Below, piece after piece: positions 24,180-42,240 of a DNA stretch of 64,000 bases (the stretch's first letter is position 1; every line of letters starts with the position of its first letter). The stretch comes from Molossus alvarezi. Lineage: Eukaryota; Chordata; Mammalia; Chiroptera; Molossidae. Made by a program: the position numbers and the translations under genes. The DNA is taken from contig CM073895.1 of the NCBI GenBank assembly GCA_037176705.1, positions 868,001 through 932,000 on the forward strand, given 5' to 3'. Below the pieces are notes generated by a model that worked only from the letters and a program-made list of their open reading frames with translations, did not search any database and had not been told where the DNA came from.

Positions 24180-24800
24180 AGGAACGTTGAAAGGAAAGTA
24201 ACGTAACAGTGTGCTGTGGGGCTATAACACGCTGATGCGGTGCCTGTGAGAACGTCAGAGCATGGGGAATGGGCCTGTAAGGCTGCAAGGGGCCTGCATT
24301 TCCTCGAACTGATACAACACCAACCCTGAATGGACCATGAAAAATTATACATGTACACTGTAATCCCTACAAAAACCACTAAAACATAATGGAAGGAGGT
24401 AACCAAAAAAGCCAGCACAGTAAAAGAGAACTGTGGAAAATCAAGCCCCTCCAGGAGAGGGCAGACAGGGCGGGTGGGCAGTGAGGAGCCAGCGCAGTGG
24501 CACCAGCATCACATGGCGCGGAGAGGCCTCAGCAGCACGCAAAGGCTGGGCCCCAAACACTGCCTGTAAGGGGCTCTGTTCACGACAGTCAAGTGGGAAG
24601 GAAGATGGATGAGAGCAGACTCCACACAAACCACATGCACAGGAGGACTGGGTGACGGCGCAGACATCAGACCACAGGAAGCGTCTCACCGTGATAGAGG
24701 TCAGTTCACCAGGAAGGTCAGACACCATGAACGTATACACTTTTACCAACAGAGCTTGAAACAGATGAAGCAAAGACTGATAGAATTAGAGGGAGCAACA
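24180..24800 (+). mobile_element. L1 ORF2-region fragment
   Basis: The stretch CAACAGAGCTTGAAACAGAT followed by GAAGCAAAGACTGATAGAAT resembles L1 ORF2 coding sequence, degraded by mutations. Upstream AATTATACATGTACACTG and ACCACTAAAA also fit L1. Borders are approximate. Confidence 0.55.
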
Positions 24801-24960
24801 GATCAACCCACCCCCAGGTGTGCAGACCCCGCTCTCAGATCTGAGCAGTGGCAGCCTTGCTCCAATCAGCACCCGAGTTGCCCAGCACGCAGTGTAGCCT
24901 GGTCCAGTGCATGGACATGGCTGCCGTGAACGACTACCTGCTCCGCTAGAACTGAGTCTC

Positions 24961-25171
24961 GCCCAGCTGGTGTGGCTCAGTGGATGGAGCGCCATCCCAT
25001 GGACGGAGAGGTCCTGGTTCGATTCCTAGTCAGGGCATGTGCCCGGGTTTTGGGTGCAATCCCCAGTAGGGGGCATGCAGGAGGCGGCCAATCAATGTTC
25101 TCTCTCACATCGATGTTTCTATCTCTCTCCCCCTTCCTCTCTCTCTAAAAAAAAAAAAATCAATAAAAACA
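24961..25171 (+). mobile_element. Short-type SINE
   Basis: Head GCCCAGCTGGTGTGGCTCAG with ATGGAGCGCCATCCCATGG variant; A-tail then CAATAAAAAC. Confidence 0.92.
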
Positions 25172-25214
25172 TATTTTAAAAAAAGAACACAGACTATGTT
25201 CTCTGAACATAGTG

Positions 25215-25461
25215 TTGTTTTTTTTAATCCTCAACCAAGGGTATTTTCCCATTTATCTTCAGATGGAGGGGCGGGGAAGAGAGAGAGAGAGAGAGAAACA
25301 TTGATGTGAGATGGACACATCGATTGGTTGCCTCCTGCACAACCCTGACCAGGACTGGGGGCTGAAGCACAACCGAGGTACATGCCTTTGACTGTAATTG
25401 AACCCGTGACTCTCTGGTCCAAGGGCCGACACTCTAATTGCTTAACCAAACTGGCCAGGGC
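25215..25461 (-). mobile_element. Long-type VES SINE
   Basis: Flanked by CTGAACATAGTG and CTGAACATAATG, a duplication with one mismatch. Tail-to-tail with the preceding plus-strand SINE. Confidence 0.94.
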
Positions 25462-26053
25462 TGAACATAATGCATTTAAAAGGACCAAGGATATGCTCTC
25501 AACCAGCTGACATTAACCTAATGGGCTGTCTGACTCCACGAGTTGCGATCATTTCTCGCTGCACGTGAAGCAGGCGAGCCTCCTGGGCTGTTGTTCTCAG
25601 GACGGAGAAAACAGCTGTCGAACTGAAGCACTAGAACAAGGCCTTTTCAGAAGCACTGTGCTTTCTGTCACAACTGCCACAAGCAAGCTGAGCTCGGAAA
25701 GTCGCGTCCCATCCAACGCGGAAGGAGAGCCGCTCTTCTCTGCCCACACTCCAGTGGCCATGGCGCTGTGTCCTGTGCATCAAGAGCGCTGTGCACACAC
25801 GTGGGACGCGGTGAGGGTCATCAGTGATGCCTGTGCGTCTGTGTGCATACACGCATGTACACGCACAGTGCAGGTATACACACGTGTGTCCAGACTGCAA
25901 ACCCTTGTGGAAAGGTGCTCAAAGTGGAAGATGACTTAGAAGCAGACACAGACTGAAAGGGAGTGGCCTGCATCACATGTCTGAGAACCTTGAAAAGGGG
26001 ATGCCACAGGGACTTAAATCTGAAGGTTTCTTCCCGCCATCGCATCGCTCTCA

Positions 26054-26296
<243 letters not shown>

Positions 26297-26450
26297 CTAG
26301 GCAACAGAACACAGAGATGCAAACACGCTCAAGTTCAAAAACATCAGCTACTGGAATTACTATGAAAATACTTCATAGGTGTGGCCAGTCAGCTAAAGTA
26401 GTAATTTAATGAAAAACCCTATGCTGTGTAACAACTTACCCTACAGTTTT

Positions 26451-26712
26451 TTTTGTTTGTTTTTGTGTTTTTTTATCCTCACCCAAGGACATTTTTCCAC
26501 TTTTTGTTCAGATAGAGTGGGAGGGAGAGAGAGGAAGAGAGAGAGAGAGAAACATCAACGTGAAAGGGACACATCGAGTGGCTGCCACCCGCACGACCAA
26601 CCAGGGCTGGGGACAAACTGCAACCGAGGTACATGCCCTTAGCAGGAACCAAACCCGGGTCTCCCTGGACTACAGGCCGACACTCTAACCACTGAGCCAA
26701 ACCAGCCAGGGC
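26451..26712 (-). mobile_element. Long-type VES SINE
   Basis: Target duplication CCTACAGTTTT at 26440-26450 and 26715-26725. It lies only 150 bases upstream of exon 7 on the gene's strand. Confidence 0.95.
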
Positions 26713-27120
26713 AACCTACAGTTTTATTAAAGTCGCAACTGACGAGCAGACAGGCACTCTAGTAACAGCACAGTCTCCTGATCACAGCTACACATGAAGG
26801 AAGCATGTTCCTTTAATAGAGTGTTTCAAGGCATATCTGTTAGCTATAAATTTACTTAGTCTTTTAAAAAAAAAAGGGAAGGATGTCACAGGCCTATCAG
26901 AATGGCTATACTCATTTACAAAACAAAATCTTTTCTCTGAAGTGACCAAACTAGACATTGTTGTAATAGTTCTCCACGTGCCCTGCACGTCAAAGATTTT
27001 TATGGACTGCAATATTTCATGTGGTCTCCAGTAAAACACAGCTGAATTTGATCTTTTAAACACATCTAGATCAATGATAGTACTATTTCATTCCATGATA
27101 CAACTTTGGATTACATTTTT

Positions 27121-27372
27121 ATTTTTATTCATTATTATTATTTTTTAATCCTCACCTGAGGATATTTTTCTATTTATCTTCAGATAGAGTGGGAAAGAGG
27201 GAGAGAGAGAAACATCAAAATGAGAGGGACACATCAACTAGTTGTCTCCCACATGACCCCGACCCGGGCCACGGATGAACCATAACCAAGGCAAGTGTCC
27301 TTGGCCGGAATTGAACCTGAGACTCATTGGTCCACGGGCTGATGCTCTACCACTGAGCCAAAGTGGCTAGGG
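27121..27372 (-). mobile_element. Long-type VES SINE
   Basis: Flanked by TTTGGATTACATTTTT and TTTGAATTACATTTTT, one mismatch. Confidence 0.94.
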
Positions 27373-27527
27373 TTTGAATTACATTTTTTAAAAAAAATTA
27401 ATTTAGTCCAGTCTAAAGAAAAGGAATAAAAAAAATTTAATTTATACTTTAAGGTACAATGCCATTCAGATTACCTATTGTAAAAACTAGTAACTAAATT
27501 AAAAGCTAAAATTTCTACACTTTTATT

Positions 27528-27689
27528 ATTTTTTTTTCTTTATTGATTTTTAGAGAGAGAGAGACAGAAACATCGATGAGAGGGAACATGGATTGGCCTC
27601 CTCCCTCCTGCATGCTCCCCATTGGGAATCAAACTAGTGATCTCTTGGTGCATGGGTTGACACGCAACCACTGAGCCACACCGGCTAGG
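27528..27689 (-). mobile_element. Short-type SINE at a reused target
   Basis: Left flank CTAAAATTTCTACACTTTTA (27506-27525), right flank CTAAATTTCTGCACTTTTA (27690-27708). Confidence 0.93.
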
Positions 27690-27710
27690 CTAAATTTCTG
27701 CACTTTTATT

Positions 27711-27954
27711 TATTATTTTTTATTTTTATGTTTTTGCATTTTATCTTTAGATAGAGTGGGAGGGAGAGCAGGAGGTAGAGAGAGAGAAAGAGAGACATCG
27801 ATGTGAGAGAGATACATCGAGTGGCTGCCACCCACATGACCCTAACCAGGGCCAGGGACAAACTGCAACAGAGGTACGTGCCCTTAGCGGGAACCGAGCC
27901 CGGGATTCTCTGGTCTGCGGGCCAACACCAACCGCTGAGCCAAACTGGCCAGGG
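27711..27954 (-). mobile_element. Long-type VES SINE at the same reused target
   Basis: Right flank CTAAAATTTCTATACTTTTA (27955-27974) is a third copy of the same target. Confidence 0.93.
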
Positions 27955-28259
27955 CTAAAATTTCTATACTTTTAAACAAAATGTGAAATTCCCAAGACTG
28001 AGCTAAAACTGGAATCCAGGTCTGTACACATTAAGGAGTCACCACGTCCCACCTGCTCTGTGACGTAATGACAAACCACGGAAAAGCTGTGCCTGGGACA
28101 GCAAGAGACTAGTAATGTGGGCCAGCCACGCGACTCGGCTTCTAGCAGACCGAGAACTTCATACCCAAACCCAAACTCCCCGTGGCCCCCACCCGTCCTG
28201 AGCTGTGTGTTTTGCGTGAGTGAATTGGGCCAGTTCAGGGAAGGGTTTGCCGCTCCTAC

Positions 28260-28323
28260 CTTGTTTGTGGTGTAGCTATCCCAGATGATGAGCTTGCCGT
28301 CCTGCGAGGCACTGACGAGAAGC
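28260..28323 (-). CDS. GNB1: GNB1 exon 6: residues 69-89
   Basis: The 64-base exon completes the Arg68 codon and encodes [21 protein letters not shown], the end of WD blade 1. Asp76, Lys78, Ile80 and Lys89 lie on the surface that meets G-alpha switch II and effectors. In people, missense changes clustered at residues 76-80 cause GNB1 encephalopathy. All of these residues are the usual ones here. The acceptor is CATGCAG and the donor GTAGGA. Confidence 0.97.
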
Positions 28324-33695
<5,372 letters not shown>

Positions 33696-33734
33696 CTGAG
33701 AGAGAGTCGCATCTGCACACGCTTTTCTGGCATC
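33696..33734 (-). CDS. GNB1: GNB1 exon 4: residues 20-32
   Basis: This 39-base micro-exon encodes DARKACADATLSQ, the second half of the N-terminal helix that packs against G-gamma. The acceptor is CTCTAG before 33734 and the donor GTAAGA after 33696, a near-ideal donor. Both ends are phase 0. The size and sequence match the vertebrate family exactly. Confidence 0.97.
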
Positions 33735-34364
33735 CTAGAGATAACAACGACAAGAGGAAATCAGTCAGGTTCAGAGACAGCCCATCCAGGTCCTCCCACC
33801 AGAGCTCCAGAGCACCTGTGCACTGCAGAGACAGACTGGGAACCACAGAGGCTCCTCCACCCGGTCCTGCAACATCCACGTTCAGGGCCACGTGTGGACT
33901 GTCCAGGCAAGCCACAGCTGCGCCCCAGACCACACTCAATACAGAGCACCGGGATCAAGTGTGCCAGGCCTGCATGGCACAACGACCACACTGGGAGCGG
34001 GGCAGCACAGGAGAACCCTAGAGCCAGGGACTGCCCCAGCCTGTCTGCACAGACCTCGTACCTCCAGAGACCTGCACACACATCTCCCTCTGTCTTTTAA
34101 CACCCCAGGAGCTGGGGGGCCCAGAGAAAAACGTCTGAAAAGCACTAGATGTCCGGCCCAAAGAACTATTCTTCTGGACTGCATGAACTAGGAACTCTTA
34201 TTTTCAAACCAAACAACTGACAATGCTGGATCTACAGAAATGAGCAAAGGGCCCGGTGTGACTTCTGGGCTGTTCTGCTGCCCATGCTCTTATCTAGGAA
34301 ATGACCTTGTGAAGCAGGTGAGAACTATAAAGGACACACTAAAGTTAATGAAAATGCTTCATGG

Positions 34365-34640
34365 GCCCTGGCAGTGTTGTTCAGTGGTTGGAACGTCATC
34401 CAGCGGACGTAAGGGTCTTGGGTTTGATTCGCAGACAAGGGCACGTACCTGGGTTGCAGGTTCGATCCCTGGCCCCTGTTGGGGTTGTGCAGGAGGCAAC
34501 CAACCAATGCGTTTCTCTCACATCAATGTTTTTCTCTCTCTCCCTCCCACCTTCCACTCTATCTAAAAAAAAAAGAAAAGAAAAGAAAAACATCCTCGGG
34601 TGAGGATTAACCAAAAAAAACCCCCAAAAAAACCCATAAA
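34365..34640 (+). mobile_element. Long-type VES SINE (older)
   Basis: Target duplication AAAATGCTTCA on both sides (34351-34361, 34641-34651). Long A-rich end with CAAAAAAAACCCCC. Confidence 0.93.
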
Positions 34641-35135
34641 TAAAATGCTTCACTGTCCCAAAGTGCTCAAAGTCACTTGAAAACAAAATCTTGAAATCTC
34701 AAATCAGTTTATGTATTTTACAAACAGAAACCATACATTTGAAAGGGCAATAGCTTTAAAGGGGCCAAAATGTGAGGGTAGGAATAATTTTCAAGAAAAC
34801 TATGACAATATCTAATAAAAAAAAAAAAAGTGTTTCTGTTATGCAGTCACCTGGCCAGGTGCTTTCACAGTGGCACTGGCCACATGGTGGCTTCTACACA
34901 TATCCCGGCACTGGTGCAAGGGTCCCAGGAAACCGTCCTTGAGGGGCAGATGCCTCTCTGCTAATTATTATTACTCCAGGAAGCTGGTGTGAATATTACT
35001 AACCAAGAACATGGAACATATTCAAAGACATTATTATTATAAAAGTCCCAGAGATCTAGGTTCCAACTTGAATCATGTGAGTATATCATTCTGCTTAATT
35101 AATGCTGCTCAATTAGTTATATAATTAAAAGACAA

Positions 35136-35390
35136 GCCCTGGCTGGTGTTGCTCAGTGGTTAGAATGTTGGCCCATGCACCAAAGGGTCTCGGATTTGAT
35201 GCCTGGTCAAGAGCATCTACCTGGGTTGCAGGTTCGATCCCCAGCCCTGGTTAGGGTGCATGTGGGAGATAACCAATTGATGTCTCTCTCTCACACCGAT
35301 GTTTCTCTCTCTCCCCCTCCCTCTCTTTCACGCTATCTAAAAATCAATGGAAAAATATCCTTAGGTAAGGAGGAACAAAACAAAAAAACA
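35136..35390 (+). mobile_element. Long-type VES SINE (older)
   Basis: Head GCCCTGGCTGGTGTTGCTC, TATCCTTAGGTAAGG end. Confidence 0.92.
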
Positions 35391-36864
35391 CAAAAACAAA
35401 ACATTGTGCACTCAAGCACGTCTGTCACCCAAGTCTGGGGTGAGGAGGAGGTGGGGGGAGGCCCGGTAGCAGGCCCTTCATCAGCGCCATCTACCTGCCA
35501 AGCACCAAGCTTGATACCTACTTCTGAACACTCTTCTCATTACCAGTGGCTTTTAATTTTAAGAAAAAACAGCAAGAATTTTTTACTTGAAAAGACACAC
35601 CATGGGACTTAAGCAATCCTGCCCTAGCTGGTGTCCAAAAATCAGGCACCACCTAAGACTGTGGGGACACCACTGATTGACAGAAAGAGCACTTGAAATT
35701 GAGCACAGATGACTCCCACCCAGTTCCCACGTCAGCCCAAGGGCCTGAGCAAGTGCTCATCTCTCGGGATAAGCACCTGGCTTCTCAAGGGGCAGGAGCC
35801 CTGGGAGGGGCAGGCTCTGCAGCTGCTGACAGTCGAGTCCCCAACCTCCCTGTTTCAGCCCGGGCTACAGAGGTCGGAGACGTGCACAACAGGCAGTGTG
35901 CAGTGCAAAGGCCGTGCACTGTCTGCGAGGAGAAACATCATGGAAGGTGACAGCTCACCTTCTAGGCCCCTTAAATCAGAGGACTATGTCCAAGCTATTA
36001 ACCAGTCAGCTCTCTTCCCACTCTTCTTGGCTACTGCCTGCAACACGGGACCGTCCCACAGCGAGTGCTGCTCACCTGCACAGGTGGGCACAGTCACTTC
36101 CTAAAAAGCCTGCACCTGTACATTTCATGGTATTTTTCTTCATCGTCACTTAGCCCGTGTACTGTCAGATATTCATCCCTTGGAGACCGAACGCTTCCTC
36201 ACAAATACAAAAATGAAAAAGGATGAGACAGTCCTCTGGGGTTGCTCAACTAAAAGCAAACCTGAGGGAGGAAGCAGCCCCCACACAAAGTCACCATTGC
36301 TGTTCACTGTGCCCCACACGCTTTAAGAAATTGTATGTCTTGTGAAATCAGGAAACAAGGGTGTTTTTTCCGTCTGAAAGGAGAGTCCTCCCTTCCGCAG
36401 TGTGAGGGCGCACAGCCCTGGCCGTCCCTGTGCCGAGCCTAGAGAGTTGCAGAGCACCAGCTCTGGAGACAAATGCCCGTGGGGACGGGGCAGGCTAGTG
36501 GTTCAGCAGCTCCCCTTGGAACATCCCACATGGGAACCAGATGCCCGGGGGCCATGGCACGTGCAAACAGAGGTGTGCCGATCATGTACGACACACTGAG
36601 TTCTCAAGACCCAGTTCAAAAAGAGAATGTAAAATAAAAAATTAAGTATATGTTGAAGTGGTATTTTAGGTACGTTGGTTTAGATACAGTTTGTTAAAAA
36701 TTAACTCTACCTTTTTCTTTTTACATGTGTGAGTTCCACACATGGCCAACATGATAGCCCCGTCCCCAGGAGGACTGAGTGCGCTCCACCTGGCGTGGGA
36801 TCTGAGACAGGGAAGAGGGGCGACGCCGACTTCCAGCCTCCATTCTTCCAAAGGTGATGCCTTT

Positions 36865-37124
36865 GCCCTGGCTCGTTTGGCTCAGCGTTAGAGCATCGGC
36901 CCTCGGATCAATGAGTCGCAGGTTTGATTCCAGCCACAGGCACGTACCTCGGTTGCGGTTCGTCCCTGGCCCTGGTCGGGGTCATGTGGGAGACAGCCAG
37001 TCAATGTGTCCCGCTCACGTTGATGTTTCTCTCTCTCTCCCTTTCTCTCTCTCCCTCCCACTCTATCTGAAGATAAAGAGAAAAATATCCTCAGGTGAGG
37101 ATTTAAAAAAAAAACACAACAAAA
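36865..37124 (+). mobile_element. Long-type VES SINE
   Basis: Flanked by CCAAAGGTGATGCCTTT and CCAAAGGTGATGTCTTT, one mismatch in 17. Confidence 0.96.
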
Positions 37125-37799
37125 ACCAAAGGTGATGTCTTTGACCTGCGCCACACACACTTTCTTATCTGAAGAGATCTCAACCTGCTATTTATGAACA
37201 ATTCAAAGTGTCAGAGAAACAAAATTCTGACTTCTTTGTTTTGGAGGTGGACAGACCTATGGTACAAGGTGATCAGAATGAGTCAGACACACAGTCCTGT
37301 TCTTGCTGAGCAGCAGCAGCTCTTCATGCAGGAAGCTCTGATTCTCGCAGCAGGACACCCCCGCTCCCTCCACAGCTGTGGAGCTCAGATAGCCTGTCAC
37401 CTGTTCTCAAGTTCATGAAGAAGCAGCTAGAATAATGTGGGTGCCTCTTTCTCCAGTTACCACCAGGCCGTCTGAATATAACTGGTCACTTAAAAGTAAA
37501 CAATTAGGTGCCACTGTTCCAGTGCTCTCAGAAAACTGGACACGTGTTGAAAAGTGATACTCTGATGGCTGGAGCCTACGGATGAAACCACACTGTCAGA
37601 GAGAAGGCTCCTTCGTCCAAAAAACAGAAATCTACCCACATATATTGAGGATAAGTCTTTTCTGTTAAGTCCACCTCTTCTCCTCTCCTCCTCCCAGTAG
37701 TCTGAGAACAGGAACATTTACTTGTATTCAATGTTTCTCTCGCAGGGATTCATTGAAAGCACTGCCTCACTCAACTGGAGAAGAGCAGAACTCATTCCT

Positions 37800-37934
37800 T
37801 TTTTTTTTTTAATTGATTTTTTAGAGAGAGAGAGAGAAACATCAATCAGCTGCCTCCTGTTCCCCGACCAGGAATGGAACTGGGACCTCTGTCCCTGGGA
37901 AGATGTTCTATCCACTGGGCCACACCGGCCGGGC
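37800..37934 (-). mobile_element. Short-type SINE, internally deleted
   Basis: Only 135 bases, with TGATTTTTTAGAGAG and CACACCGGCCGGGC. Flanks AGAACTCATTCCTTTT and AGAACACATTCCTTTT. Confidence 0.93.
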
Positions 37935-38194
37935 AGAACACATTCCTTTTAAACCCACGGCTCCTCCCTTCCTCAAACGCCTGGCTCTGCTGCGTAACAC
38001 TGCAGAGTGCTCAGAGCTCTGTGGACGCTGGCCTTTGTACAGGCAGTTTCATTTTCAATTAGATGTCTCTGCTCTCACAACCTATAAAAGCTGTTGACAC
38101 CAATGACTTACCCTAGAGAACCTCTTCTCAAATTTAAGAACAAATCCCGCACATCTAAAATACTTATTGTTGTTGATAATACTCTTTAAAAAAA

Positions 38195-38407
38195 ATTTTT
38201 TTTTTTTTCAATATTGATTTTAGAGAGAGAGGAAGGGAAAGGGAGAGACAGAAACATCGATGATAGAGACCACTGATCAGCTGCCTCCTGCATGCCCCCC
38301 ATTGAGGATCAGGCCCACAATCTGGGCCTGTGCCCTGACCAGGAATTGAACTAGCGACCTCTTGGGACATGGGTCGATGCTCAACCACTGAGCCACACCG
38401 GCTGGGC
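38195..38407 (-). mobile_element. Short-type SINE
   Basis: T-run, ATTGATTTTAGAGAGAG and head CCACACCGGCTGGGC. Flanked by AATACTCTT-like sequence on both sides. Confidence 0.92.
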
Positions 38408-38767
38408 CATACTCTTATTTTTAAACAAGTCTCCTGCCCTCAACTTAACAGTCACAGGGGAGGGAGGCCAACACCACACTCTATATACAATGATCAAAAG
38501 AATGTCACAAAGCTAATTCCAAGGTTAAGAAAAAATGTACAGATATTTATAAATCACATGGAAACACTTTCACATATGCACATAATGAAACACTCACTAG
38601 AAAACAAAATCCTGAAAATGAACTAGGCCAAATAATGGGATCTGCAACTAGTACATCCTGGGCCAGTGAAGACTCACTCTCAGTCCTAAACATCCTCCCC
38701 TCCAGCGGGTAACCCCTGGCTGAAATGCAGGCGACCAGTAGGACCGAACATGTGTACAGCTACGTAC

Positions 38768-38867
38768 TCTGATCTGGTTCTTCAGCTGCTCGGCCTCCTG
38801 CCGCAACTGGTCCAGCTCACTCATCTCTGACCGTGGTGCTCTGCAATGCCGCCTCAAGGAACTGGGT
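38768..38867 (-). CDS. GNB1: GNB1 exon 3: 5'UTR end and residues 1-19
   Basis: This exon carries the last 43 bases of the 5'UTR and the start codon at 38824-38822, followed by MSELDQLRQEAEQLKNQIR. These 19 residues begin the amphipathic N-terminal helix that forms a coiled coil with the G-gamma subunit. The acceptor is TTTTCAG just above 38867 and the donor GTACGT just below 38768, so the coding part is 57 bases and the exon ends in phase 0. The start matches the universally conserved N-terminus of G-beta 1-4. The next coding exon is 5 kb away. Confidence 0.97.
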
Positions 38868-38904
38868 CTGAAAACAGAAACACAAGCACACAGAGTTGAC
38901 AAGC

Positions 38905-39042
38905 AGCACCCCCAGGTGTCTCAGTTGGAGCATCGTCATGTACACCCAAAGGTTTCAGGTTTGATTCCTAGTCAGGATGCATGTGAGAGGCAACCAATCA
39001 ATGTTGCTCTCTCACATTGATGTTTCTCTCTCTCTAAAAAAT
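38905..39042 (+). mobile_element. Third-type SINE, truncated
   Basis: CAGGTGTCTCAGTTGGAGCA and CATGTGAGAGGCAACCAATC; diverged, directly upstream of GNB1 exon 3. Confidence 0.7.
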
Positions 39043-39049
39043 AAAAACA

Positions 39050-39275
39050 GCCCTGGCCAGTTTGATACAGCGGTTAGAGCATCAGCCCGTGGACCAATGA
39101 GTCGTGGGTTCAATTCCGGTCAAGGGCACGTACCTCGGTTGCAGTTCATCCCCAGCCTTGGTCGGGTCGTGTGATGTGGCTCTATCACATCAATTTCTCT
39201 CTGTCTCTCTCCCTCCCTTCCACTCTATATGATAATAAGTAGAAAAATATCCTCTGGTGAGGAATAAAAAAAAGC
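39050..39275 (+). mobile_element. Long-type VES SINE
   Basis: Head GCCCTGGCCAGTTTGATAC, end TATCCTCTGGTGAGG; about 20 bases shorter in the GATGTG region. Confidence 0.92.
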
Positions 39276-40511
39276 TAATTAAAAGAAAGTAAATAAACAA
39301 TGGCCAAGTAATTAATGAAGTAGGCGAGAAAAGGAAATTAAAAATCTGAGAGTTATGGTTTCATTATAAATCAGAGAGTTTAACATTCATCAGAACATAT
39401 AAAATGTCTAGCAAGGGCTATATTAATACAGTTTATATTCTTCAATAACTTGATAGTGTGTCAAAAAAGGAAAAATCTGTTAAGCATTTTTCAAGAAGGA
39501 GCTGGGGTCTCACTAGAGACCCCAAGAAGCTGAAACAGACATTTAGAACAGCTCTCACATGAAAAGCCAGGCCAGAAAGTGGGGTACAGTGGTGGCCTGA
39601 CAACCCGGCCCCTGGAAGCCACATCAATGGCCTCAAGCCCACGACTGCCCAGATGTTGGCTCGCACAGCAGCCCTAAGGACTCAAGGTGGTGTCCAGCCG
39701 GCGTCTGGTGCAAGGACAAAGTGCTCTCCCATCAAAAGGGGCCCCGGGATCCCAGCAGACTGAGAACCAACACCACAGTCCTGCAGCTCAGGCTGACCAG
39801 GCCCGGTACCCGCAGCCCTGCCACCAAGGCCTGGCGGGTGGGGCATAGTGAGCAGGACACAGCAGAGGGCAGGGCTCTCTGGGAAAGCAACACACGTCTT
39901 TATGGTCTTAGAAATAGTTCTGATCCGAACAGCTGCTTCAAAAGGCAACAGTGAAATGGGCAGCGAAGGGAGCTCGGCCCATGCAGGGCACCTGTGGCTC
40001 CCAGCCTGGAGCAGAGCCCTGAGCAGACTGTGCCCTATGACTCACTAGCGAACTCTCTCTCCTGTTTGCACTCAACTCTAAGGATAGCGATTTGTGGATG
40101 TTAATGTACAAACTAATAACAGTGCTAAGAGAATAGGAAATCATTTTTAAACAAAAGGCTGTAATGTCCTGTCGGGCACAGGGACGCCTGCGCTTCCCGC
40201 CAGCCCGGGCACTCTGCAGAGCATGGCTTTCACCCCCGGACCCCCCATCAGACAGCTGTTCTGTCTGCAAGAGGCTCCTTTACCCAGCCCTTCCAAAGGC
40301 AACGTGGAGAGAGACACCCCAAAGTCCTCATGAGGTGCACGGACTCAAATGGTTAGTTTTAGTCAACAAATAACTTCTGATCCTAAATAAAACACTAAAA
40401 ATCTAAGGTAATTTTTAAATTGAGGACTAAAAACAACAAACTCCTTAAGATCTAGGTAAAAGAAAGTGCTTTCTGAGATGCTGGGTCTCAGGTAAAGACC
40501 CAACTTCTATT

Positions 40512-40761
40512 TTTGTTGTTGTTGTTAATCCTCACCTGAGGGTATTTTTCCCTTGATTTTTCAGAGAAAGTGGAAGGGAGGGAGGGAGGGAGGGAGGGAG
40601 GGAGAAACATCGATGTGAGAGCAATACATTGACTGTTTGCCTCCTGAACACGCCCTGTGCAGGGTCAGGGACAGAACCTGCAACCCTTGACTGGAATCGA
40701 AGAACTCAGTACCCTTCCGTGTTCAGGCTGACACCATCCGCTGAGCCAAACTGGCCAAGGC
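40512..40761 (-). mobile_element. Long-type VES SINE
   Basis: Flanked by AAGACCCAACTTCTA on both sides. Carries a 24-base partial duplication around GAACTCAGTACCCTTCCGTG. Confidence 0.93.
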
Positions 40762-41608
40762 AAGACCCAACTTCTAACGTTAGGAGAGATGACCTCTGAG
40801 ATGTCAGGTTAAACATCTCTTTCAGTTGGATGTTCTTTCCGTGTGTCACAAATGATACACATGAAGTCACTGTTGTGTGTGTAACTTCAGGCCAGAGAAG
40901 TGAACCCTCAGGAACCCGAGTGCCCCACACCGAGAAGCCCCACTGCACAGCGTTTCAGAAGTGGTGATGCCAGCACTGACTGACTGATACCCAGCTGAAC
41001 CACAGCAAACAAGCAGACCTATTTCTCTTTCATTAGTAAATAGCATCAATGATGCTCACATCTGAGTCTCAATGAAGAGATTCAAACTCCACATTTGTTA
41101 ATTTTTAAGAAAAGCTGTACTCCTATTTCTACTAGTAGAAAAATAAGTGTCCTGTAAGGCCCTATTTGATCTATTATAAACAGTCTGGCGAGACCAACCT
41201 GTTGTTGGACATTACATTTTTAAAAAAAATTAAATTCTCTATTCTCATGTCAAAGGTGCATTTCCTAAAATCAATCTGGAAAAGAGGTTTTGTGTGGATG
41301 GACCTCACTGAGGAAGCACACTGCCCAAAGTCACCCAGGGGCACTGCCCAGCCACCTGCTGGGTGCACGCACATCCATGGGATAGCCTCTGGTCCTGAGC
41401 TAACAGACACTCTGCTGGCCCTGGAGGACACACGTGAGAGATGGACACTACAACCATGACAGGACACGGGGCCGTCGTGCTCCCAGAGATTCCGCTTCCC
41501 TGGGAACCCTTCTCCTCCCCATGGACACGCGGCACTGCCCAGTGCTCCTCTGTGAAAACAGGACACAAGATGAACAAGGCACAAAACAGTGTGGAAAGGG
41601 CGCAGCCT

Positions 41609-41812
41609 GCCCGGCCGGTGTGGCTCACTGGTTGAGTGTTGACCCAGCACCAAAAGGTAGCTGGTTGGATTCCCGGTTGGGGCACATGCCCAGGTTGTGG
41701 GCCTGGATCCCCAGTGGGGGGCACGCAGGAGGTAGCCAATCGATGTTTCTCTCTCTCTCTCTCTCTCTCCCTCTCCCTTACTCGCTCTATAAAATCAATA
41801 AAGAAAAAAAAG
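41609..41812 (+). mobile_element. Short-type SINE
   Basis: Head GCCCGGCCGGTGTGGCTCAC, long (CT)n, end AAATCAATAAAGAAAAAA. Confidence 0.93.
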
Positions 41813-42140
41813 GGGTGAAGCCTTTCTTTCTGTGTCCATAAAGACACAAGAAAATGTTACTAGTGGTTATTTTTGGAGAAAGATACAGTGATGGTGGGCA
41901 GCCTTTATTTTCACATTATTTTACATATCTATTTTTTTTTCTCTAAAAACAGTAACAGCTTATCTGGGCCCTGGAACCAAGAAGCATTCACACTTTCTTC
42001 TCCAGATCTTCAGTGAAAAAGCCAGTTCATATTTAACTTCACCAGGTGAACTCCTACAGACTACTGAACAATGCTGAAGGTGGTCAGAAACCTAATCAAT
42101 CGGTAAATAGAAATAAATTTGTAATAACTGTAGCTATTTT

Positions 42141-42209
42141 ATTTTTTTAATCCTCACCCGAGGACATTTTTGCATTTATCTTCAGATAGAGCAGGAGGGA
42201 GAAAGGGAG

Positions 42210-42240
<31 letters not shown>

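Larger units (their letters stand above)
26297..28259 (-). other. GNB1: GNB1 intron 6
   Basis: Contains four minus-strand SINEs (26450-27955), two of them at the same target. No other feature. Confidence 0.85.
33735..38767 (-). other. GNB1: GNB1 intron 3
   Basis: Five SINEs (34365-34640, 35136-35390, 36865-37124, 37800-37934, 38195-38407) separated by unique-looking DNA. No other exon was recognised. Confidence 0.8.

Noticed and set aside
38648..38902. 84-codon frame through GNB1 exon 3
   Set aside because: Only MSELDQLRQEAEQLKNQIR is GNB1; the rest is 5'UTR and intron read in frame.
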